Origin: a bacterium
Lineage (GTDB): Bacteria; Zhuqueibacterota; QNDG01
Reading direction: 5' to 3'
Assembly (NCBI GenBank): GCA_021158245.1
Contig: JAGGVB010000179.1
Span: 1 to 64,000 of the forward strand
DNA length: 64,000 nucleotides
Of this stretch, positions 9,510-17,089 are shown piece by piece. A program made the position numbers and the translations under genes. Every line of letters begins with the position of its first letter. Within the stretch, counting starts at the first letter, position 1. The notes under the pieces are model-generated. The model searched no databases. It was given only the letters and a program-made list of their open reading frames with translations, and had not been told where the DNA came from.

Positions 9510-10583
9510 ATGGGAAAAAACAAATTTACTTTACAGTTAACAATAATTTTTGTTATTGCAGTTTTTGCGGCAGGCAGTGCTCAAATTAAGAGAGTTCATG
9601 TATTCCAAAATGCTGCAGATTTTGCACCTCAAATTAATTTTGCAAAAGCAGCGGTTGATACAACTCTGCCTGAGCCGAAACTGCATTCTGAACCGGAATA
9701 TACATGGGGGCTTGAAAATACTGTTTATTGGAACAGTGACAGTATAAAAGCGGTTGTTGCCAAAGTGCAGGCAAAAGTGATCCTGTATGAAGTAGAGGCT
9801 CTATACAATGATGTGGAAAAATGGGGTTATGTAGATTCATGGAAGAATTCTGCTACTTTTAATGAACTTCCGGGCGGAGTTGAAATATCCTACCGGATCA
9901 GGTATCTTGCTGATAAGGGCAGTGATAATTATGCTTTTAGCAAGTGGTCTCCAGTAGAAACTTCAATTCAGGATGTTTCTCCGCCTTTTATTACTCAATG
10001 GACTATTAAGCACCTGCAGAAGAGCGGGGGAATTAACTGGATTATCGGGCAAACCATTGATAACCGGATAATTGCAGCTGATACTGCTCTCGGCAAGGTA
10101 ATGGAGATTAGTATTCGGGAAATAAGTGAAAGTATTGAGCAGAAAACATCTATAAATATTAAAAAACCGCGGCCAGGGATTGATACGACATTTCAGTATA
10201 CAATTCTTTCTCCTGCTCATGAACAGCTTTCACTTGTTTTACAGGTGAAGGATCTGGCTGGACAGTTGTCAAAACCTGATACTATTGTCATTTTCTGGTG
10301 GCCGTTTGAGGGAGAAGATAAGGATGTGCTTTGCTTTCCCAATCCGTTTAACCCGGAGGTAAATGAAAGGTCCATAATTAAGTGCAGTGTACCTGAAGCT
10401 ACGGAAGCAAGGATTTATGACCTTTTCGGCAATCTTGTAAGGGTACTAACTAAAACTGCGGATGATTATTTTTTTGAATGGGACGGCAGAAACGGAGAAG
10501 GCGATGTTGTATCAAACGGGGGATATGTTTGTGTAATAAGAAATGCATTAAGCAAATATTGCAAGATAGCAGTTATCCGATAA
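9510..10583 (+). CDS. secreted protein with FlgD-Ig-like C-terminal sorting domain
   Basis: A 357-residue exported protein: signal peptide (1-24, ..AAGSAQ), a fibronectin-like module opened by EPEYTWGLENTVYW (61-74), a second beta module from about residue 155, and a C-terminal domain from about 273 (CFPNPFNPEVNERSIIKCSV..ARIYDLFGNLVRVL..FEWDGRNGEGDVVSNGGYVCVI). The latter is the same sorting/FlgD-Ig fold as in the 4994 gene. It follows that gene by 28 bases and looks like a shorter partner with the same architecture. It could be a surface subunit or adaptor; no enzymatic domain is visible. Confidence 0.8.
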   Translation: MGKNKFTLQLTIIFVIAVFAAGSAQIKRVHVFQNAADFAPQINFAKAAVDTTLPEPKLHSEPEYTWGLENTVYWNSDSIKAVVAKVQAKVILYEVEALYNDVEKWGYVDSWKNSATFNELPGGVEISYRIRYLADKGSDNYAFSKWSPVETSIQDVSPPFITQWTIKHLQKSGGINWIIGQTIDNRIIAADTALGKVMEISIREISESIEQKTSINIKKPRPGIDTTFQYTILSPAHEQLSLVLQVKDLAGQLSKPDTIVIFWWPFEGEDKDVLCFPNPFNPEVNERSIIKCSVPEATEARIYDLFGNLVRVLTKTADDYFFEWDGRNGEGDVVSNGGYVCVIRNALSKYCKIAVIR

Positions 10584-10610
10584 AAAAAACTGGGATTAAT
10601 TGTCGAGAAA

Positions 10611-12641
10611 ATGATGAATAAAAAAAATATAATTATTGTTTTGACAGTTCTTGCTCTTTTTTCGGCAAGATCATTAAGTGCACAGGGTTACGGAGGCTAT
10701 CCGGGAGAATTTTTGAGATACGGGATAGGAGGCCGGGCTCTTGGTATGGGTAGAGCGTTTGTGGCTGTAGCGAATGATGCAAGCGGAATTTTATGGAATC
10801 CTGCAGGCATTGTCGGAGCTCAGTATTCCGAATTTAATTCTATGTATTCAAATTTATATTATGACAGCCAATTTGCCAATGCAGGCATTATTCTACCCCG
10901 TATTTTTAATCTTAAGGATCCTGTAGGCAAATATCTTCTCGGAAAAAACTCTTCTATAGGTTTTGCATGGGTGGGCCTTGCCAGCGCATCATATGAGCAG
11001 CGTACGGTAACGGGTGTAAAATTAGGCGATTTTAATATTGGTGAAAATGCTTTCCTGCTGTCATGGGCTCATGAAAATACCGGGTTATGGGGTATTTTCA
11101 GATATGGTACAACTATAAAATTTGTAAGCCAGAATTTTTCAGGAATTCAGGAAGAAGTGTATCGGGAGATTCAGTCCCATACAAGAAGCTGGTCAGGAGG
11201 GATAGATATCGGCATGACATTCCAGCCTATTCATGCGCCTGTTTTTAAAGTGTTTGCACTGCGTTACCTTCTTCCGCTGCGTTTTGGAATTAATCTTCAG
11301 AATATTATTCAGCCTGGTTGGAGAATACATTCCAATGATAGTGACAGGTTTCCGCGGGTACTGCGTATGGGATTAAGCTATCGGTTTATTATGAAAGACT
11401 GGATTCCTCGTTCATGGACAGGTGTTAGAAAATTTTTCGAGGGAACTGAAATACTATTTGCATATGATAGAGAATACTATGAGGCTATCCCTGCAGGAAA
11501 TTACATGGGATTTGAAGGTATGATTCCTATCAAAGATAATAGTTTTGTGTTTTATCCGAGATTCGGGTTTAACAACAGATCTGAAGGGCCCTCATTCGGA
11601 TTTGGATTGCAGGTTCCTTTTACAAACAAAGCGTCAGTACGAATTGATTATGTCTACGGATCCCATCCGTATCTTCCGGAGGATAATAGATTTTTTATAT
11701 CCCTTAAATTCGGGAAACAAAAGGGAAGTAAATACTTTAATAACAGAGCAAAACTAGAAAAGGGAAATGACCCGGTTGAGCGCAATAACCTTTTCCGTGT
11801 TCTTGCACTTTATCCGAATTCTGATATAGATGCGGCTGTAAGAGACCTCGCTGACAGAGTTGATACCCTGCGTGCAAGAAGATATTATGACTTGACAGGC
11901 GGGCTTGGCAGAGCGGAACTTCTGTTCAGGGAGGCAAAAAAACTTCTTGTAAAAGGAGATGGGCACGGAGCAAGGAAGAAGGCAAATGAAGCCGCTGAAG
12001 AGTATTTACCAATTTTCAATGAGGAAAATAATACGCTGACAGACAATCAATTAATGGATTTCAGTGAATGCTATATAATCACGGAAAAGATGAATGACGC
12101 ATTGGGAATTCTTCAGGAAGTGGATAAAGTCAGTTTGAGGCATTATTATCTTGATGGAGTCTGCAGAAAATATAACGGCCAGTGGGACAAGGCCATTGAA
12201 GTGTTCCGCAAAGCTGCAAAACAGTTTGAAAGCGAACAGGATCGTAACAGTATGGTAAGGCTTTCCATTCTTGCTTTGGGGGAATCGCTGTTAAAGAAAA
12301 AACAGTATGAATCATCATTAAAGGCGCTTGAACTTCTTCAGAAAAAGACTTACATAAATAAACTTTCGCCTGAATATCCCCGTTATCCAATTTATAATGA
12401 TCTGTACATTGTTGATGAAGCACAGTTTCTTACGGGAGTTTGTTATCTTTCTCTTGGAGATTATGAGCGCGGTGTAACTGAAATTATGAAGACACAGCGA
12501 TATTATCCAAACCTTGATTATGGAGTTTACGTTGGAATGCACAGCACAGAACTTATTCAGGCTTTAATGGCAAATGACAAAGAGAGGCTGAATTCCATAA
12601 CCAGCGAATTTACAAATGACTATTTTAAGTATTTGCGGTAG
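10611..12641 (+). CDS. PorV/UPF0164-type outer-membrane protein with C-terminal TPR domain
   Basis: A 676-residue protein with a signal peptide (..RSLSAQ). The N-terminal motif YGIGGRALGMGRAFVAVAND followed by SGILWNPAG marks the PorV/PorQ/UPF0164 family (FadL-like barrels). In type 9 secretion PorV is the outer-membrane shuttle that binds the sorting domain of substrates. The barrel spans roughly residues 30-380; the rest is helical with TPR-like repeats (for example WDKAIEVFRKAAKQF and YESSLKALELLQKK), which normal PorV lacks. Lying directly behind two sorting-domain proteins, it is the obvious candidate for their outer-membrane receptor. The barrel-TPR fusion suggests coupling to a periplasmic partner. 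Role is inferred from context. Confidence 0.78.
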   Translation: MMNKKNIIIVLTVLALFSARSLSAQGYGGYPGEFLRYGIGGRALGMGRAFVAVANDASGILWNPAGIVGAQYSEFNSMYSNLYYDSQFANAGIILPRIFNLKDPVGKYLLGKNSSIGFAWVGLASASYEQRTVTGVKLGDFNIGENAFLLSWAHENTGLWGIFRYGTTIKFVSQNFSGIQEEVYREIQSHTRSWSGGIDIGMTFQPIHAPVFKVFALRYLLPLRFGINLQNIIQPGWRIHSNDSDRFPRVLRMGLSYRFIMKDWIPRSWTGVRKFFEGTEILFAYDREYYEAIPAGNYMGFEGMIPIKDNSFVFYPRFGFNNRSEGPSFGFGLQVPFTNKASVRIDYVYGSHPYLPEDNRFFISLKFGKQKGSKYFNNRAKLEKGNDPVERNNLFRVLALYPNSDIDAAVRDLADRVDTLRARRYYDLTGGLGRAELLFREAKKLLVKGDGHGARKKANEAAEEYLPIFNEENNTLTDNQLMDFSECYIITEKMNDALGILQEVDKVSLRHYYLDGVCRKYNGQWDKAIEVFRKAAKQFESEQDRNSMVRLSILALGESLLKKKQYESSLKALELLQKKTYINKLSPEYPRYPIYNDLYIVDEAQFLTGVCYLSLGDYERGVTEIMKTQRYYPNLDYGVYVGMHSTELIQALMANDKERLNSITSEFTNDYFKYLR

Positions 12642-12673
12642 AGCTTGAGATATTTAATTTTATCGGCAGGATA

Positions 12674-13747
12674 ATGAAAGTTTTTGATAAATTATTAACA
12701 TTATGCATAGTATTTATTCTGATGCAGAACAGCATCGGAGCTGTGGGTGTGCGGGATGGTAAATATGATTTAATTTATCAGGTTTCACCGCCGAAAGGTT
12801 TTTCAATAACAAGAGGGAGTGTACAATTTCAATGGAGAACATCTTCATCTTTTAATGCTGACGAGATTGATCGGTTTGTGGTCTCAATTTGGTCAGTCAG
12901 GAAGAAATCTGTTCAATTTTTTACTGTTAATCCTGGAGACAGAAAACATTTATTTTCATTAACTGTAGATGAAATTAGACAGATTTGCCCCAGGCATGGC
13001 CGGTATTTTTGGAAAGTTACACTTTTTACCAAAAAAGGTAAAAAATTTGATACGAAAGATGGTGATTTTAAAGTAAAAGCATGGACTTTACGGGAAGGAA
13101 AGGATGAAGTATACAATAAGCATCTCTATGGAATAGAATTTGCATACTTTGATAGACTTGGTACAGATGAACAGAAAAGGTTCACAAGAACAGTTTTGAC
13201 AGATTTGCTTTTTAAGAGTTATTCGGAATTAAGATTCGTTTTTCAGCAAAATAATATTTTTGGATTGCCTGTAACTTTATCTGAGAAAGTTAAGATTTTA
13301 ATGCTGCCCGGGGTAGGATTGGATATTTGCGGAAAGATTAATTTGATAAAAAACAATATTTTCAGCCTGTCCCCTCGTTTTGGTATAAGCGGATCTTGCG
13401 CTGCGACATCAGTAGCGGAAACTCAAAGTATATTGTATTTTTATTATGCCGGTTCGGAATTGTCTTTTATGCCAGGAGGGTATCTGACATTAATAGGAGA
13501 TTATATCCTCAGGTATAATATGCCGTACCAGACAGAAACATTTAAAGTGCTGACTTTTAACGGTTCCGGATATCGTTATGGAATAAGATACTTTTTTTCT
13601 CGAAGTGTCATTCCGACCTGGACGATCGGAAAACTGAAAATTGACATGAGAAAGGTTCCGATTGAATTTTTTATCGAAATAATTAGAGATGATTATACAG
13701 GAACAGAAATTAAAACAAGAAGAGTTAGTCTCGGATATTATTTTTAG
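12674..13747 (+). CDS. exported Ig-like/beta-barrel protein, unknown function
   Basis: Not a family I recognise. The 357-residue product has a signal peptide (..NSIGA), an Ig/fibronectin-like domain at about 35-135 (VQFQWRTSSSF..GRYFWKVTLFTKKG) and a C-terminal half made of amphipathic beta strands ending in YYF. An aromatic last residue is typical of BAM-inserted outer-membrane barrels. It lies 32 bases after the PorV-like gene and 24 bases before the ExbB fusion. A role as the outer-membrane or periplasmic partner of the ExbB/ExbD/TonB set is plausible from position only. Confidence 0.7.
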   Translation: MKVFDKLLTLCIVFILMQNSIGAVGVRDGKYDLIYQVSPPKGFSITRGSVQFQWRTSSSFNADEIDRFVVSIWSVRKKSVQFFTVNPGDRKHLFSLTVDEIRQICPRHGRYFWKVTLFTKKGKKFDTKDGDFKVKAWTLREGKDEVYNKHLYGIEFAYFDRLGTDEQKRFTRTVLTDLLFKSYSELRFVFQQNNIFGLPVTLSEKVKILMLPGVGLDICGKINLIKNNIFSLSPRFGISGSCAATSVAETQSILYFYYAGSELSFMPGGYLTLIGDYILRYNMPYQTETFKVLTFNGSGYRYGIRYFFSRSVIPTWTIGKLKIDMRKVPIEFFIEIIRDDYTGTEIKTRRVSLGYYF

Positions 13748-13771
13748 CAAGAGGGTAAGGAGGACAATACA

Positions 13772-15115
13772 ATGAAACATCGCTGGCCATTATCAATGCC
13801 ATTTGGTATTGCAGCAGCATTATTTTTGCTTTTTCCGGTTATGGCTTTTTCTCAAACGGCTGTAAAAGTTCATATTAACGGGTTAAAACAGGAACTGGAG
13901 AAGAACTGGCTTAAAGTCCCAAAGAGCAGTAATTGTACCGTATTTTGGGAGGCATCAGGTGCTCAGTCGGATATTTTAAATAAAGATACATTTGGCAGAA
14001 TTGACGGATATCGTGTAAAGTGCCTTGTAGAAAATATTGAGCAGCAAAGTGTTACTGCTCAAAAAGATAAAAATTTTGTTACTTTTAACGGATTGGAATT
14101 AGGTAAACGCTATTCGTTTGTTGTTGATGCTGTAAACAGCGGCGAAGTTGTAGCTGCATCTGATACAGCGAGGCTCCTTACCGGCCGGGTATATTCTGCT
14201 GATGGAAACGGAGGTTCCGGAAAACCATGGTATTATTTGTATTTTCCATTGAGCGGAAGAATACCCATGGCACTTATAGGAAGAGGCTATGTATTTGATA
14301 CTTCAACAAAAGCAGGGAAAATAGCATTCCACCTGATTTGGAATGCATTCTTGGCAGGAATGATAATATGGGTATTCTTCTGCTGGCGGTTTCTTAGAAT
14401 GAACAGAGTGTTCCCTCTTCGTAAAAAGCTCTTTTTATTCGGTAAGAGTTATCAAGGCACGTATAAATATGTTTCTCAGGATTTTAAAGAAATAATTACA
14501 AAGTGGCACAGGTTAGTTAATCTTGCAAATACTCATGTAAGAGAGGGGATAAAAAACGGAACCCACTCCAGGATAGAAGATATTGAGATGGATAATATTA
14601 AATTCTGGAGAGAAAGCGGTTCAAACAGTATAAGGCAGTTGTTAAGAAGAATTGCCGATCCTTCATTGCATTTAACAGACTATCCTGCAGTAAGAATTAT
14701 AAAAGCGGGCCTGGAAACTCATGAACTTGGCGGATTCCGGTGGGGTGAAGTATCCCGTGAAGTTGACAGAGTTATTGAAAACAGGGCATCCTCGGAAATT
14801 GAGCAGTTGAAGAGAAGCAGCCTTATTGACTGGCTCTGGAATCTTGGCACATTAGCTCCTTTGATAGGCCTTTTTGGTACTGCCACAGGAATTTCTCATG
14901 CTTTTGCAATGCTGACAATGGTACATGCGGACATATCTCAGAGCGAACTCGTGAGACGCCTTGCAGGAGGTATATTTGAAGCATTATGGACAACCATTTT
15001 AGGCCTTTTTGTAGGAATTATGCTTATGCTTCTTTTCTACTATTATCAGAATAAACTAAACTGGCTTTATGCTAAATGGGAAAACATTTACGTAAATATC
15101 TCAGAAAGCATGTAA
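13772..15115 (+). CDS. fibronectin-domain/ExbB (MotA-TolQ-ExbB) proton channel fusion
   Basis: A 447-residue inner-membrane protein. A signal sequence (1-27, ..MAFSQ) is followed by an extra periplasmic fibronectin-like domain (about 30-140, FGRIDGYRVKCLV..ELGKRYSFVVDAV), then TM1 (184-208), a cytoplasmic helical region (209-350), TM2 (353-378, LGTLAPLIGLFGTATGISHA) and TM3 (402-426, ALWTTILGLFVGI). The last two carry the ExbB/TolQ core signature and the conserved threonines. Normal ExbB is 220-250 residues without a periplasmic beta domain, so the fusion is unusual. Two ExbD genes follow, so it should form the pentameric channel of a proton-driven motor. AAGGAGG lies before the ATG. Confidence 0.88.
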   Translation: MKHRWPLSMPFGIAAALFLLFPVMAFSQTAVKVHINGLKQELEKNWLKVPKSSNCTVFWEASGAQSDILNKDTFGRIDGYRVKCLVENIEQQSVTAQKDKNFVTFNGLELGKRYSFVVDAVNSGEVVAASDTARLLTGRVYSADGNGGSGKPWYYLYFPLSGRIPMALIGRGYVFDTSTKAGKIAFHLIWNAFLAGMIIWVFFCWRFLRMNRVFPLRKKLFLFGKSYQGTYKYVSQDFKEIITKWHRLVNLANTHVREGIKNGTHSRIEDIEMDNIKFWRESGSNSIRQLLRRIADPSLHLTDYPAVRIIKAGLETHELGGFRWGEVSREVDRVIENRASSEIEQLKRSSLIDWLWNLGTLAPLIGLFGTATGISHAFAMLTMVHADISQSELVRRLAGGIFEALWTTILGLFVGIMLMLLFYYYQNKLNWLYAKWENIYVNISESM

Positions 15116-15140
15116 TGGTAGTTCTGGAAAGGATTATGTA

Positions 15141-15761
15141 ATGGCTTTTATTAAAAATGATGAGAGAAAAAGCCTGAGTCTTCCCGGAATGATAGATATC
15201 ATTTTTCTGCTGTTGATTTTTTCTCTCGTGACGCTTTCAACCTCCGAGTCAGGTGTGGAAGCAAAAAAGAGAGGGGAACATACAGATAAGTTTGACCTTC
15301 CTCATGTTAATCAGGCAGAAACATATGAAGTAAGTACTGTCTTAAAGACACTGCTTTTTCAGATTGAAAAGGATACATCAGGCGCTAAATATGTTCTTGC
15401 ATTATGGCCGAATGTCAGAGATTCCCTTACTCTTGATCAAGCGAGGCAAATAGCTGTTAACAATTGGATCGCATCTTCACAGAAAGGCGTAAAACCAAAA
15501 TTTATGGTAAAAGTGCCTGAAAATTATTTAAAGTTGAGTGAGGCGGATTTTAAAAAAACGGATGTATGTAAGTTAATAAGCAGTTCAATTAGAAAATATC
15601 AGGAAGAAAATTTTTTTGAGCCTTCTTTATCAAACAGAATAGAGATCAGAGCAGTTAAGGATACTGAGTTCAGGCTTATCAATTATATAATGTCCGAGAG
15701 CGGTAAGTATGGGAAATTAATTCCACGATGTGTATTCAGAACATTAACTGAGGAGAAGTGA
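15141..15761 (+). CDS. ExbD/TolR-like proton channel subunit (first copy)
   Basis: Biopolymer transport subunit with a short cytoplasmic tail, one membrane helix (about 15-33, PGMIDIIFLLLIFSLVTLS) and a periplasmic domain. Asp19 in the helix matches the proton-carrying Asp of ExbD/TolR. The 206-residue length exceeds the usual ~140, with an extended periplasmic part. It is 25 bases after the ExbB fusion and 3 bases before a second ExbD. The two copies differ strongly outside the helix, so they probably form a heterodimer in the ExbB ring. Confidence 0.85.
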   Translation: MAFIKNDERKSLSLPGMIDIIFLLLIFSLVTLSTSESGVEAKKRGEHTDKFDLPHVNQAETYEVSTVLKTLLFQIEKDTSGAKYVLALWPNVRDSLTLDQARQIAVNNWIASSQKGVKPKFMVKVPENYLKLSEADFKKTDVCKLISSSIRKYQEENFFEPSLSNRIEIRAVKDTEFRLINYIMSESGKYGKLIPRCVFRTLTEEK

Positions 15762-15764
15762 TCT

Positions 15765-16367
15765 TTGGCATTTAAAGCAATACAAAATAAGAAAGAAAAA
15801 ATAGAGCTTATTTCTTTAATTGATGTGCTTTTTATTCTGCTTGTTTTTTTTCTGGTTACAAGTTTTGTAATACGGTTGCCTCTGCAGGAAAGAAATATAT
15901 CTATTCCGACACCGGAGCAGAAGAGCGGCAGGGCACAGATTGTGATACAGCTTACAGACGGGAATAGTGTTTTCTGGCTTGATGAAAATGCATCTTTTGT
16001 AGTAAAAGATATTGAAAACAGAATGGGATATATGTCAAGAGACAAGCTTAACAAGTATATTGTCAATAAGCTAATAAAAGATTTCACTATGCCATGGCCT
16101 GAATTTGAGAAAAAACTTAACGGCCTGATTCAAAGGGCGGATCGAAGCCCTGGACATGAATATTTTGTTATGATAAGGTGCCCTGATTATCTGCCGTATA
16201 TTGATGTTGTAAATATAATTGCAAGATTAAAAACTCAATATAGTAATATAAATTATGGGTGCGTCAGCGGAACAATAGATGACATTAAATCGTGCCGGTC
16301 AATCAGGACTGTGACAGAAATTGATAAACGCGGAAGAAGAAGAAAAAATATTCAGATAGATTTTTAA
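15765..16367 (+). CDS. ExbD/TolR-like proton channel subunit (second copy)
   Basis: A 200-residue ExbD-type protein. The N-terminus KIELISLIDVLFILLVFFLV (from residue 12) holds the single helix and the conserved Asp20. The periplasmic part contains the usual ExbD pattern of a beta strand and helix ending in VMIRCPDYLPYIDVVNIIARL. The start is TTG at 15765 with GAGGAG at 15750-15755; it lies only 3 bases after the first exbD stop. The C-terminal tail is very basic (KRGRRRKN). It probably pairs with the first ExbD. Confidence 0.85.
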   Translation: MAFKAIQNKKEKIELISLIDVLFILLVFFLVTSFVIRLPLQERNISIPTPEQKSGRAQIVIQLTDGNSVFWLDENASFVVKDIENRMGYMSRDKLNKYIVNKLIKDFTMPWPEFEKKLNGLIQRADRSPGHEYFVMIRCPDYLPYIDVVNIIARLKTQYSNINYGCVSGTIDDIKSCRSIRTVTEIDKRGRRRKNIQIDF

Positions 16368-16424
16368 TTATTGAAATTTTGCATTTGTTTATAGGTAGTC
16401 TATTTATTATAAGACTGGGTTAAT

Positions 16425-17009
16425 ATGGGAAAAGGATCTTATATAAGGGATTTTATAATTTTTGTTGTAATTGCAGCTGTGGCTTTTCTTGCAGTCTGGA
16501 GAAAATTGCAAATAGATAAAATTCCTTTTGAAAAAGTACTGCTTAATGCTTCAGAGGAATATGAATCAATAAAAATACCTCCCCGTCCGGGCCTTCAGGG
16601 AATCACTATTACCGGTGAGGTAATTCAGCCACTTGTTTTTTCGATAATAGGCAAAGCTACGGTAACTGCTCTCGACTGGAACAGGCTTAATTCTCATGCA
16701 GTTGTTAAAATTACTGCATGGATTGATGAAAGAGGAAGGTTGTTTATTAATGAGATGCGGTCCGGCGGCCATACGGAAGCAGGCCTTTTAATTCAGGATG
16801 CTCTCCAAACATGGATATATACACCCTATAAAACAGGTATTATTAAATTCTTTTTTAATCTACCGTCAAAAGGGAAAAAATTAATCATTGACACAAGCGG
16901 ATTAAGAAGAAAAGATGATATTCCTCCTGATAAGCCTATTTACGACGGCCATGTATATTTTATAAATGGAGTTAAACCGTCAGAAGTTGGCATAGGAACT
17001 TTTCAATGA
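16425..17009 (+). CDS. TonB-like energy transducer
   Basis: A 194-residue bitopic protein: membrane helix at about 8-25 (IRDFIIFVVIAAVAFLAVW), a short linker, and a C-terminal domain (about 85-150) with the TonB-type order: strand KITAWIDERGRLFINEM, the helix opened by GGHTEAGLLIQDALQTW, then IYTPYKTGIIKFFFNL. The proline-rich spacer of classical TonB is missing, so the reach into the periplasm is short. Following ExbB and two ExbD genes it completes an ExbBD-TonB set. It may contact the neighbouring periplasmic TPR-NHL protein or the barrel proteins of the same operon. Confidence 0.68.
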   Translation: MGKGSYIRDFIIFVVIAAVAFLAVWRKLQIDKIPFEKVLLNASEEYESIKIPPRPGLQGITITGEVIQPLVFSIIGKATVTALDWNRLNSHAVVKITAWIDERGRLFINEMRSGGHTEAGLLIQDALQTWIYTPYKTGIIKFFFNLPSKGKKLIIDTSGLRRKDDIPPDKPIYDGHVYFINGVKPSEVGIGTFQ

Positions 17010-17089
17010 GAGTTATTATTAGGAAAAAGTTTTGTTAGTACCGATAAAATATGTTGTATGTTTTTAATATTAAAAAAGAGGGCGATCCC

